64,000 bases of DNA from an uncultured Alphaproteobacteria bacterium (GTDB lineage Bacteria; Pseudomonadota; Alphaproteobacteria; UBA11222): contig CAMYID010000016.1 in assembly GCA_947258435.1 (NCBI GenBank), positions 1 through 64,000 on the forward strand, read 5' to 3'. A program made the position numbers and the translations under genes. A model generated the notes under the pieces. It worked only from the letters and a program-made list of their open reading frames with translations, did no database searches and had not been told where the DNA came from. The first letter of the stretch is position 1, and the number at the start of each line of letters is the position of its first letter. Shown here piece by piece: positions 9,761 to 17,927 of the stretch.

Positions 9761-10756
9761 ATGGTCGATGCACATCCGCAAAGCTCGCCCCCCATGGGCA
9801 GCGAGCCCCCGACGCAAGCCAGGCCTTTGAAAGTCACAGCCATGGACGCGCCGCTTGGCGCAATTGTCGAAGGCTGGGATCCGTCGGCAGACATGACAGC
9901 GGCGCTCAAGGCAGAAATCAGCCGCGCGCTGGCCACGCATCAGGTGCTTGTTTTTCGCGGCCACACGCTACCTACCGATCAGCGACTGGTGCGTTTCGCG
10001 CAGAATTTCGGCGATCTTGTCAAAGGGTCGGAATGGTTTGGCGATGTCGACCCGATTCCCGAGATTTTGCGTGTGAATAATCTGGTGGGGGATGACGGGG
10101 TGCCCGAAGGGACGGGCGCCTCGCGCTCGCTCGAATGGCATGCGGATTATTCCTATGTGCCGACAGTGGGTAAGGAAAGCTTTCTGGAGGCGGTTGAGAT
10201 CCCGCGCAACAACCCGCCGCAGACCTGTTTTTGCAGCCAGTATCTGGCGCTTGAAACCTTGCCTGCCGCGCTGGTGAATGCAGTGCGGGGCAAGCGTGCC
10301 TATCACTCGATCACCGGCTACACCGCCGGGGGGGAGGAGCCGCAGATCAGCGAAAACCTCGCATCCGATGAGGAGTTTCGCAAAGGTTTCGCCGCAAAGC
10401 GCGAACGTAACCGGAAATTGGGGGTCAGCCGCCCCGATATTCCGCAGGCGATCCATCCGGTCATCCTGCGCCATCCCGATACGGGGCGCGAAATCCTCTA
10501 TATCAGCAAGGGGATCACCCGTCATATTCTCGGCATGGCGGAAGATGAAAGCAAGGCGCTGCTCAAGGAACTGACTGAGCATTCGACCAGGCCGGAGGTT
10601 GTCTATGCGCATAACTGGCAGGTGGGCGATTTGGTGATGTTCGATACGCTCGGTACGCTGCATCGCCGCGATGCCTGGGACCCGGGCGAGCGCCGGGTGA
10701 TGCGCCAGCTCAGCACCTGGTGGACCCCGCCAGCCCAGGACGCAGACGCCGCCTGA
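9761..10756 (+). CDS. TauD/TfdA family Fe(II)/2-oxoglutarate dioxygenase
   Basis: A 331-residue non-haem iron dioxygenase. The HxD half of the metal triad is in SLEWHADYSYV. The distal histidine and the 2-oxoglutarate-binding arginine are in FDTLGTLHRRDAWDPGERRVMRQ. The N-terminal segment with GAIVEGWDP is the usual TauD start. It would hydroxylate a small sulfonate, aryloxy acid or similar substrate; no substrate-specific neighbours are present. GAGGGAG lies upstream of the ATG. Transcribed alone, followed by tRNA-Arg on the other strand. Confidence 0.88.
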   Translation: MVDAHPQSSPPMGSEPPTQARPLKVTAMDAPLGAIVEGWDPSADMTAALKAEISRALATHQVLVFRGHTLPTDQRLVRFAQNFGDLVKGSEWFGDVDPIPEILRVNNLVGDDGVPEGTGASRSLEWHADYSYVPTVGKESFLEAVEIPRNNPPQTCFCSQYLALETLPAALVNAVRGKRAYHSITGYTAGGEEPQISENLASDEEFRKGFAAKRERNRKLGVSRPDIPQAIHPVILRHPDTGREILYISKGITRHILGMAEDESKALLKELTEHSTRPEVVYAHNWQVGDLVMFDTLGTLHRRDAWDPGERRVMRQLSTWWTPPAQDADAA

Positions 10757-10788
10757 GCGGGCACGCCGCGAAAACAAGGAAGGACTGG

Positions 10789-10862
10789 CGATCCCGGTAG
10801 GATTCGAACCTACGACCTGCGGATTAGAAGTCCGCTGCTCTATCCAGCTGAGCTACGGGACC
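10789..10862 (-). tRNA. tRNA-Arg (anticodon UCU)
   Basis: On the minus strand a full cloverleaf folds. It has a 7-bp acceptor (GGTCCCG/CGGGATC with one G-U pair), D-arm GCTC/GAGC, and anticodon stem GCGGA/TCCGC with loop CTTCTAA giving anticodon UCU. The T-arm is GTAGG-TTCGAAT-CCTAC and the discriminator is G. CCA is not encoded. It reads AGA (and possibly AGG) codons, which should be rare in this GC-rich genome. Confidence 0.97.
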
Positions 10863-10907
10863 AAAGCCTGGGTTAAAACCGGTTCATCGGGCGGATTTAC
10901 CCGCCAC

Positions 10908-11216
10908 TCAATGGGTCCAGGGTGCGGTCCGGTCGACGCGGAAATTATCCGAATAGGTGCGGATTTTGCGCCGTCGCGGCGGCGGGCTGATAAGCTGATA
11001 GTCGATACCATGCTTTTCGGCAAATGCAATCGCCGCCTTGCTGCTGTCGAATTTCAGCCGGACTTCATTGTTCTTCATATCCGAGGCGGTCGTCCACCCC
11101 ATCAGCGGCTCCACCCTTTTAGCCGCAGAAGCCTCAAATTCCATCAGCCAATGATCGCTATTGCCCCGGCCCGACTGCATCGCATTCTTCGCCGGTTGAT
11201 AAATCCGCGCCACCAT
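10908..11216 (-). CDS. NDUFS4-like complex I accessory subunit (ETC_C1 family)
   Basis: A 102-residue soluble protein matching the bacterial counterpart of the mitochondrial complex I subunit NDUFS4 (18 kDa). Characteristic features are the opening VARIYQPAKNAMQSGRG, the WLMEFE and PLMGWT blocks, the central LKFDSSKAAIAFAEKHG, and the basic C-terminal SDNFRVDR segment. It is restricted largely to Alphaproteobacteria, where it joins the peripheral arm of NADH:quinone oxidoreductase. AGAGGA precedes the ATG. The nuo operon itself is not in the window. Confidence 0.9.
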   Translation of the reverse strand: MVARIYQPAKNAMQSGRGNSDHWLMEFEASAAKRVEPLMGWTTASDMKNNEVRLKFDSSKAAIAFAEKHGIDYQLISPPPRRRKIRTYSDNFRVDRTAPWTH

Positions 11217-11363
11217 ACCCAGATCCTCTGTCTTTTCGACCCGTCGTCTGCCCCACCCGGCAAACTGACTGCAACATCTACATGGGCGGGCGGTATTTGC
11301 AAGACAAACAACGCCCCTCCGCCCACCACACCATTATCGCGATCGTCGCGCCGGATGCGGTTC

Positions 11364-11654
11364 TCAGGATGCGAAACGGTCCATTGCCTGCGCCATCGCG
11401 ATATCGAGTTCGGTAATGCCGCCCGCATCATGGGTGGCAAGTGTCACATCAACCTTGTTATAGACATTGAACCATTCAGGATGATGATCCATCTTCTCCG
11501 CCAACAGCGCAATCCGGCTCATCCAGCCAAAGGCGGCATTGAAATCGGCAAACTGGAATATTTTGCGGATCGCCTCACGCCCGTCGACTTCTTCCCACCC
11601 ATCCAATGTCGCAAGCGCCTGCTGCCGCGCATCGCCTGAAAGTTTTTTCGCCAT
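11364..11654 (-). CDS. phhB: 4a-hydroxytetrahydrobiopterin dehydratase
   Basis: A 96-residue pterin-4a-carbinolamine dehydratase, which dehydrates 4a-hydroxytetrahydropterin formed by aromatic amino-acid hydroxylases. The signature [16 protein letters not shown] includes the catalytic HHP and the conserved W, and THDAGGIT follows. It is a normal-length single-domain protein. phhA is not in the window. The 5' side of this gene (11655-11746) has a stretch resembling the 3' signature of glycine riboswitches, described in findings. Confidence 0.93.
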   Translation of the reverse strand: MAKKLSGDARQQALATLDGWEEVDGREAIRKIFQFADFNAAFGWMSRIALLAEKMDHHPEWFNVYNKVDVTLATHDAGGITELDIAMAQAMDRFAS

Positions 11655-11746
11655 CTCGATCCTGCCCCTGCCTTTGCCTGAGAGTTTATGCTCGCGCGCC
11701 TTACCGCGCCCTTTACATGCCGCAGCCCCCTGAAGGTTGCGCCCAG

Positions 11747-12298
11747 TTACAGATAACCCGCAAATTCGCGGGCCTGATAGTTCTGTTCCACCCGGTAATG
11801 GGTGCCGTCGCGCGACTGATGACTGGACATTAGCAGGAATTCCTCCACCGCAAACGCCCCAAGCCCCAGCATATTATGGTGGGCGACAAATCCGCCAAGC
11901 CGGTCGCGATCGGGAAATTTCAGCCGCGCCAGCGTCACATGCGGCACATAGCGGCGGGTATCGGGGGGAACACCCGCCCGCGCAAGCGCCAGGTTGACCT
12001 GCTCATGCAGCCGCATCAGTTCCGGATTGGGCGCGATCCCGGCCCACAGCACGCGCGGCTTGTCGCCGCCGAACTGGCCGATCCCGTCCAGCCGCAAATC
12101 GAAAGGCACAAAATCGATACCGGCCAACGCATCGTCGATATCGCGCATCCGTTCGCGGTTCACCTCGCCGATAAAACGCAAGGTCAGGTGCAGACGTTCG
12201 GGTGAAATCCAGCGCGCGCCGGGGATACCGCCGCAAATCAGTCCCAGCCGCTGCTGCTGTTCGGACGGCAAACCAATGGCAACAAAAATCCGGGCCAT
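11747..12298 (-). CDS. thpR: RNA 2',3'-cyclic phosphodiesterase (2H family)
   Basis: A 183-residue member of the LigT/ThpR 2H phosphoesterase family. Both HxT tetrapeptides are visible: [10 protein letters not shown] near residue 43 and [11 protein letters not shown] near residue 128. Their spacing is normal for the two-lobed fold. It hydrolyses 2',3'-cyclic ends of RNA or tRNA to 2'-phosphates. It lies on the same strand as tesA upstream (47-base gap) and phhB downstream (92-base gap), possibly one transcript. Confidence 0.9.
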   Translation of the reverse strand: MARIFVAIGLPSEQQQRLGLICGGIPGARWISPERLHLTLRFIGEVNRERMRDIDDALAGIDFVPFDLRLDGIGQFGGDKPRVLWAGIAPNPELMRLHEQVNLALARAGVPPDTRRYVPHVTLARLKFPDRDRLGGFVAHHNMLGLGAFAVEEFLLMSSHQSRDGTHYRVEQNYQAREFAGYL

Positions 12299-12345
12299 AA
12301 AAATCCCTTACTTTCCGGCGCCGATATGCGATGCGGTTAGCGGCG

Positions 12346-13035
12346 CTAACCCAACTCAAGCAACGCAATCACATATGGCGCGATTCGTTCAACAATGATT
12401 TCCACCCCCGCAGCATTGGGATGAATCATGTCAGCTTGATTGAAGCGCGGATCGGCCGCCACCCCGTCGAGGAAAAAAGGATAAAGCGGCACGTCATATT
12501 CTTCGGCCACACGCGGATACACCGCGTTGAAGGCATCGGCATAATCGCGCCCCATATTGGGCGGCGCCCACATTCCCGCAAGCAGCACCGGCACGCCGCG
12601 CGCGCGCAATTGCCCGACAATCCTGCCCAGATTTTCCTGCGTCAATGCAGGCGACAGGCCGCGCAGGGCATCATTGCCGCCAAGCTCGACAATCACCGCA
12701 TCCGCATCCTCGCCGACAGACCAGTCAAGCCGTGCAAGCCCACCCGCCGTCGTATCTCCCGAAACCCCCGCGCCTTCCACTTTCACCGCGTGACCAAGCT
12801 GCCTCAGATACGCTTCAAGACGCGCGGGAAACGCCTCCGTCTCGGTCAGCCCGTAACCCGCGGTCAGACTGTCGCCCAGAATGACAAGCCGTTGCGCCGG
12901 CTCCGACGCAGGGGCGGCAAGCGGTGCATATAACAGAAACAGGGGCAGTAACATCGCCCACAGAAACCAGGTTTTCTTATGCCGGGGTCGCGCCGCGCCA
13001 TTGAAAATATGCAAGTTGTGGATATGTTCTGACAT
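12346..13035 (-). CDS. tesA: Periplasmic SGNH-family arylesterase/thioesterase (TesA-like)
   Basis: A 229-residue multifunctional esterase/thioesterase/lysophospholipase of the GDSL (SGNH) family. All blocks are visible: ILGDSLTAGYGL (nucleophile Ser), the glycine block, ELGGNDALRG (Asn) and DMIHPNAAG (Asp-His dyad). The N-terminus has a hydrophobic signal segment (WFLWAMLLPLFLLYAPLA), so the enzyme acts in the periplasm. I chose ATG 13035, preceded by GAGAAAG. It is divergent from the ABC ATPase gene, the same arrangement as tesA-ybbAP in enterobacteria. Confidence 0.92.
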   Translation of the reverse strand: MSEHIHNLHIFNGAARPRHKKTWFLWAMLLPLFLLYAPLAAPASEPAQRLVILGDSLTAGYGLTETEAFPARLEAYLRQLGHAVKVEGAGVSGDTTAGGLARLDWSVGEDADAVIVELGGNDALRGLSPALTQENLGRIVGQLRARGVPVLLAGMWAPPNMGRDYADAFNAVYPRVAEEYDVPLYPFFLDGVAADPRFNQADMIHPNAAGVEIIVERIAPYVIALLELG

Positions 13036-13059
13036 AAGCTTTCTCAATGGATACCTGTC

Positions 13060-13815
13060 TTGCCCCAGCCAATCATCACTTTTGATAATCTGCATCTAAC
13101 ATTGGGAAGTCGCGCCGGGCAGGTCAATATCCTGCGCGGCATCGACCTGACAATTCACAAAGGCGAGGCGATTGGCCTGATCGGCCCGTCCGGGTCGGGC
13201 AAATCGACCATGCTGATGATGATGGCGGGACTGGAGCGGCCAAGCGCGGGCCGAATTCTGGTCGCCGGTCACGATCTTGGCACGATGGATGAGGATGCGC
13301 TGGCCCGCTTCCGGCGCGAGACAACCGGTATCGTGTTTCAATCCTTTCACCTGATCCCGACCATGACCGCTGTTGAAAATATCGCCGTGCCGCTAGAGCT
13401 TGCCGGCCACCGCGACGCGTTTGAGCGCGCCGCGGCCGAACTTGAGGCGGTCGGGCTGCGCGATCGCGCGGGCCACTATCCCGGACAGCTTTCAGGCGGT
13501 GAGCAGCAGCGCGTGGCGCTGGCCCGTGCGGTTGCGGGCAATCCGCAGATCCTGCTTGCCGATGAGCCGACCGGCAATCTCGACCAGACAACGGGCACAC
13601 AGATCATCTCGCTTATGTTCGCATTGCGCGAACGCAGCGGCGCAACGCTGATGCTGATCACCCATGATCCCGCGCTTGCCGCCCTGTGCGACCGGGTGGT
13701 GCATCTGCGCGATGGCAGAATCGACCAGATCACGCCGGGCAACGCCACGGCCGGCCCGTACACGGCGGAACAGCCCCCCCTCACCGCAGGCCTGCGGGCA
13801 GGCGCGGCAGATTGA
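13060..13815 (+). CDS. ABC transporter ATP-binding protein (YbbA/LolD type)
   Basis: A 251-residue ATPase with Walker A GPSGSGKST, Q-loop FQSFHLIPTM, signature LSGGEQQRVALARA, Walker B ILLADEPTGNLD and H-loop LITHD. Its closest architecture is the YbbA/LolD/MacB group, which pairs with FtsX-type permeases. The only plausible start is TTG at 13060; an ATG nearby runs out of frame into a stop. It overlaps or abuts the permease gene. The divergent tesA gene supports the YbbA identity. Confidence 0.93.
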   Translation: MPQPIITFDNLHLTLGSRAGQVNILRGIDLTIHKGEAIGLIGPSGSGKSTMLMMMAGLERPSAGRILVAGHDLGTMDEDALARFRRETTGIVFQSFHLIPTMTAVENIAVPLELAGHRDAFERAAAELEAVGLRDRAGHYPGQLSGGEQQRVALARAVAGNPQILLADEPTGNLDQTTGTQIISLMFALRERSGATLMLITHDPALAALCDRVVHLRDGRIDQITPGNATAGPYTAEQPPLTAGLRAGAAD

Positions 13816-13844
13816 CGCCGCCCGTGCGCATCGCCGCCGCCCGC

Positions 13845-16397
13845 ATGCCAAGATCCCGGAAAAATGGTTTTTCGGGCCGGGGACTGCCCGTATTCCTGCG
13901 CATCGGCCTGCGTGAAATGCGCGGCGGACTGAAGGGTTTCGGGATATTTCTTGCCTGCCTCGCGCTGGGGGTGGCCGCCATTGCCGCGGTCGGATCGGTC
14001 GCCAGCGCCATCACCCGCGGGATCGAGGCGGAAGGTCAGAACCTGCTTGGCGGCGATGTGGATCTGCGGCTGAGCTACCGCGAAGCGACGCCCCGTGAGA
14101 TCGATTATTTCACACAAAGCGGCACCCTTTCGGTCAGCCATGAGCTGCGGGCGATTGCCAAGAACCCGGCAAATGACGCACGGACACTGGTTGAGCTGAA
14201 GGCGGTGGACGGTAACTACCCGCTCTATGGCCAGCTGCAATTACGCAACGGTAGCGCCCCTGCACAGGCGCTTGAGCTGCGGGCGGGTCATTGGGGGGCG
14301 GTGATCGAAGCCCCGCTTGCCGACCGGCTGTCTGCGCAGCCGGGCGATCTGCTGAAGATCGGCGATATAGATTACATGCTGCGCGATATTATCCTGCATG
14401 AACCCGACCGGCTGTCGGGGGGGATGGCGCTGGGCCCCCGGGTCATGGTCAGCGGCGACAGCCTGGCGGCCACCGGGCTCATTCAGCCGGGCAGCATGAT
14501 CTGGCGGCACTATCGGGTGAAGCTTGCCCAGGACGTGTCGCTGCCGCGCTGGATCGCCGATCTGAAAACCCGTTTCCCGGATGCGGAATGGCGGCTGCAG
14601 ACGCGCAATAACGGCGCCCCGGGCGTGCGGCAGTTTGTCGAGCGTATGTCACTGTTCCTGACGCTGATCGGGCTGACCGCGCTGATTGTGGGCGGCGTGG
14701 GGGTCGGCAATGCTGTGCGCGGCTATCTGGAGCGGCAGCGTGATACAATCGCCACCCTTAAATGCCTGGGCGCGACCGGCGGTACCATATTCCGGACCTA
14801 TCTGACGCAGATCCTTGTTCTGGCTTTTTTCGGGATCTTTATCGGGCTTGCGATCGGGGCGGGCGCGCCGCTGCTGCTTGAAATGCTGTTTGCCGACCAG
14901 CTGCCGATCCCGACCCGCTTCACCATCTACCCCCAACCGCTCATCGAGGCGGCCGTCTTCGGGCTGATCACCGCCCTGAGTTTTGCGGTCTGGCCGCTGG
15001 CGCGGGCACGCGAAATCTCTCCCGCCGGGTTGTTCCGCGCGCTGGTGGCACCCGAGCGGCAATGGCCGCGCCTGCCCTATATCTTGCTGACGGTTGCAAG
15101 CGCGGTGCTGCTGGTCGGGCTCGCCTTCGCGATTGCCGAGGATCCGCGCTTTGCAATCTGGTTTACAGGCGGGATCGCGGGCAGTTTCCTGCTGTTCCGG
15201 CTGGCAGCGATCGGTGTGATGACGATTGCACGGCGGTTGCCGCAACTGCGCCGCCCCGAATTCAGACTGGCGCTGGGCAATCTGTACCGGCCAGGAACGC
15301 AAACCCCGACCGTCATGCTGTCGCTGGGGTTGGGGCTGACACTGCTTGTCGTGATCACCCTGGTCGAGGGCAATATCGCGCGGCAGGTCGACAGAAGCGT
15401 GCCGGAAAAGGCCCCCTCCTTCTTCTTTGTGGATATTCCCTCAGCGGACAAATCCGCCTTTGCCGAACTGACACGCGGCATCGGCGGTGTCACGGATGTC
15501 GAGATCCTGCCGACCTTGCGCGGCCGTGTGACCCGGATCAATGGCGCCCCCGCGATCGCGGCGGAAATGCCGGCGGAAGCCCGCTGGGTCTTGCGCGGCG
15601 ACCGGGTGCTGAGCTATGCCGCGAACCAGCCTGACAACAGCACCCTGACCGCAGGCGAATGGTGGCCCGAAGATTATCGGGGACCGCCGCTTCTTTCCTT
15701 TGACACAACACTTGCGCAGGCAATGGGTATCGGTGTCGGCGACCGGCTCAGCATCAAGATTCTGGGCCGCGAGATCGAGGCGGAAATCGCCAATCTGCGG
15801 TTTGTCGACTGGGGCAATCTGTCCGTTAATTTCGCGATGATCTATTCACCGGGGCTGATCTCCGCCGCGCCGCATAATTATATCGCCACCGCGCGCGCGC
15901 AATCCGGGGCCGAGACCGCACTGCATCGCGCAGTGACCGACAAGTTTCCCGGCATTTCCACCATCCGCATGAAAGAGGCGCTTGAGACAGTCGATAATGT
16001 GCTGCGCGAGCTTGCCACCGCGGTGCGCGCGGCGGGCAGTATTACGCTTCTGTCAGGCGTGCTTGTACTGGCGGGCGCCATGGCGGCAGGTCAGGGGCAG
16101 CGGCATTACGATGCAGTGATTCTCAAGGTTCTGGGGGCAAGCCGCCGGCGCATCCTCACCCCCTATATTCTGGAATATGCCATATTGGGGCTGCTGGCGG
16201 CACTGCTTGCCTGCCTGTCGGGCGGGGTCATCGCCTACGGAATTGTGACGCAGATCATGCGCGCAGACTGGAGCTTCCTGCCCGGGGCTGTGGTGCTAAC
16301 ACTTGTTTTTGCGACAGTTCTGACAATTTTGCTTGGCCTTGGGACGACCTGGCGGACATTGCAGCAGAAATCCGCCCCGCGCCTGCGCAACCCCTGA
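13845..16397 (+). CDS. FtsX-like ABC permease (YbbP type)
   Basis: An integral membrane protein of about 850 residues with two FtsX domains, each with a large periplasmic MacB-PCD-like region. It has an N-terminal helix, three helices around residues 255-400, then a second set, with a final helix trio at the C-terminus. It works with the ATPase immediately upstream as a tripartite-like exporter or lipid-handling system. The start is uncertain: TTG 13812 overlaps the ATPase stop, and GTG 13824 and ATG 13845 are in frame. None has a clear ribosome site. Confidence 0.88.
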   Translation: MPRSRKNGFSGRGLPVFLRIGLREMRGGLKGFGIFLACLALGVAAIAAVGSVASAITRGIEAEGQNLLGGDVDLRLSYREATPREIDYFTQSGTLSVSHELRAIAKNPANDARTLVELKAVDGNYPLYGQLQLRNGSAPAQALELRAGHWGAVIEAPLADRLSAQPGDLLKIGDIDYMLRDIILHEPDRLSGGMALGPRVMVSGDSLAATGLIQPGSMIWRHYRVKLAQDVSLPRWIADLKTRFPDAEWRLQTRNNGAPGVRQFVERMSLFLTLIGLTALIVGGVGVGNAVRGYLERQRDTIATLKCLGATGGTIFRTYLTQILVLAFFGIFIGLAIGAGAPLLLEMLFADQLPIPTRFTIYPQPLIEAAVFGLITALSFAVWPLARAREISPAGLFRALVAPERQWPRLPYILLTVASAVLLVGLAFAIAEDPRFAIWFTGGIAGSFLLFRLAAIGVMTIARRLPQLRRPEFRLALGNLYRPGTQTPTVMLSLGLGLTLLVVITLVEGNIARQVDRSVPEKAPSFFFVDIPSADKSAFAELTRGIGGVTDVEILPTLRGRVTRINGAPAIAAEMPAEARWVLRGDRVLSYAANQPDNSTLTAGEWWPEDYRGPPLLSFDTTLAQAMGIGVGDRLSIKILGREIEAEIANLRFVDWGNLSVNFAMIYSPGLISAAPHNYIATARAQSGAETALHRAVTDKFPGISTIRMKEALETVDNVLRELATAVRAAGSITLLSGVLVLAGAMAAGQGQRHYDAVILKVLGASRRRILTPYILEYAILGLLAALLACLSGGVIAYGIVTQIMRADWSFLPGAVVLTLVFATVLTILLGLGTTWRTLQQKSAPRLRNP

Positions 16398-16521
16398 CCG
16401 CCAGAGGCACAGAACGCCGCCAACTGAAAAGACTGCGAACATTTCGCAAATCTTGATTTTCACGCAAAACCAGACAATATAAGCGAGAGATTCAATTTTT
16501 TCGTTGGGAGACAGTGAAGTC

Positions 16522-17241
16522 ATGGCTGAATTGGACCAGAGGCTCGCACGTGGTGGCGTCGATGCACAGACGCGGGCGCAAGCGATAGACGAAGGTCTGC
16601 GCGCCTATATGCTGCGTGTTTACAACTATATGGCCTCGGCTCTTGCCCTTACGGGCATTGTCGCCTATTTCGGTTTTCGCAGCGGGATTTATGCCTCCCT
16701 GGCGCAGACCCCGCTGATCTGGGTCGTTATTTTTGCACCGCTTGCCATCGTTTTCTTCCTCAGCATGCGCTTGCACAAAATGAGCTTCGGATCGGCACAG
16801 ACCTGGTTCTGGGTCTATTCCGCGCTTGTCGGGCTATCGCTGTCGGGCATTTTCTATGCCTATGCGGGTACCAGCATCGCGCGGGTATTCTTCATCACGG
16901 CCGGCCTGTTCGGCGCGATGAGCCTTTATGGCTACACCACGAAGAAAGATCTGTCGGGCTGGGGCTCGTTCCTGTTCATGGGGCTGATCGGTGTGATCCT
17001 GGCGTCGCTGGTCAATCTGTTCCTGGCCTCCTCGGCACTGCATTTTGCGATTTCGGTGATCGGTGTTCTGGTGTTCACCGGGCTGACCGCCTATGACACG
17101 CAAAGCATCAAGGAAATGTATTTCGAAGGCGACAGCAGCGAAATCGCAGGCAAGAAGGCGATTATGGGGGCATTGCGCCTCTATCTCGATTTCCTGAATC
17201 TGTTCCTGATGCTGCTTCATCTTCTGGGCAACCGGGATTAG
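16522..17241 (+). CDS. Bax inhibitor-1/YccA family membrane protein
   Basis: A 239-residue inner-membrane protein with seven predicted helices, ending in LDFLNLFLMLLHLLGNRD, a typical BI-1 C-terminus. The motif GLTAYDTQSIKEMY between helices 6 and 7 is the family hallmark. Homologues interact with FtsH and respond to membrane stress or move ions (family knowledge). ATG 16522 is preceded by GGGAGA; an upstream TTG at 16504 is less likely. A strong terminator follows, so it is a single-gene unit. Confidence 0.93.
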   Translation: MAELDQRLARGGVDAQTRAQAIDEGLRAYMLRVYNYMASALALTGIVAYFGFRSGIYASLAQTPLIWVVIFAPLAIVFFLSMRLHKMSFGSAQTWFWVYSALVGLSLSGIFYAYAGTSIARVFFITAGLFGAMSLYGYTTKKDLSGWGSFLFMGLIGVILASLVNLFLASSALHFAISVIGVLVFTGLTAYDTQSIKEMYFEGDSSEIAGKKAIMGALRLYLDFLNLFLMLLHLLGNRD

Positions 17242-17281
17242 CTTCACCGCGCAAGACACCCCACTGCGCAAAAGATCAGAA

Positions 17282-17308
17282 CCCCCGCCTTATATCGCGG
17301 GGGTTTTT
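17282..17308 (+). terminator. Intrinsic terminator after BI-1 gene
   Basis: Perfect 7-base stem CCCCCGC (17282-17288) and GCGGGGG (17297-17303), eight-base loop, then TTTTT. It lies 40 bases beyond the stop codon. Confidence 0.92.
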
Positions 17309-17374
17309 CTTTGCCCGTAGAAGCAGACGGCCCGACCACCCCCCTGCCTGCGGCTTACGCCATCTGCACCGGGT

Positions 17375-17815
17375 TCAGGAGCCTTCATCCACAAGTTTCA
17401 GCAGTTTGCGCTCAAATACGCGCAACAGCTGCGGCAGTTCGCGACCGCGCTTGAGCACTTGCCCCGCCGCACCCAGCACTGCATATTGCCCCTGACGATT
17501 AACCAGTTTGGGCTGCTTCTCGATACGGTAGATCGGCATTTCGCTCGCGCGGCGGAAAATGGCAAAGACCACCCGGTCGGGCAATGTATCGATCGCATAG
17601 TCGCGCCATTCCCCCGCCTGCACCATGCGCCCATAGATATTCATGATGATCTGAAGCTCGCGCCTGTCGAAAAAGGGTTGCTGGGGCTGCCTTTGCGCCA
17701 GCATCCCCGAATGCAGCACGATACTTTGCCGTGCGGGTCCGGGCCGTGCGGGTCCGGGCGCCGCAGCCTGCTTCTGCGGGACGCGGCGGGAATTTATCGG
17801 TGTTACATCGCTCAC
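17375..17815 (-). CDS. DUF2794 domain protein
   Basis: About 146 residues. The C-terminal 100 residues match DUF2794: FFDRRELQIIMNIYGRMV, EWRDYAIDTLPDRVVFAIFR and PQLLRVFERKLLKL. The family is essentially alphaproteobacterial and has no established function. I chose GTG 17815 (VSDVTPINSRR) because the upstream in-frame extension is low-complexity and lacks family similarity. The Pro/Ala-rich linker (GPARPGPARQ, from a 14-base direct repeat GTGCGGGTCCGGGC) before the domain varies in this family. Confidence 0.8.
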   Translation of the reverse strand: MSDVTPINSRRVPQKQAAAPGPARPGPARQSIVLHSGMLAQRQPQQPFFDRRELQIIMNIYGRMVQAGEWRDYAIDTLPDRVVFAIFRRASEMPIYRIEKQPKLVNRQGQYAVLGAAGQVLKRGRELPQLLRVFERKLLKLVDEGS

Positions 17816-17927
17816 GCAGCGATTGTTGCGGCTCGGTGGTGACAAGGCAACCCTTAATGCAACTTTGCCCTGTTCCGCCGCGGGGTCCCCGCTCCATCCC
17901 CGATCATGCCATCCCCGGCGCAGGCGA

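Noticed and set aside
13686-13844. Longer start for the FtsX-like permease, inside the ABC ATPase gene
   Set aside because: The extension would overlap the ATPase coding region by more than 120 bases in another frame and reads as a typical shadow; starts at 13812, 13824 or 13845 are more plausible.
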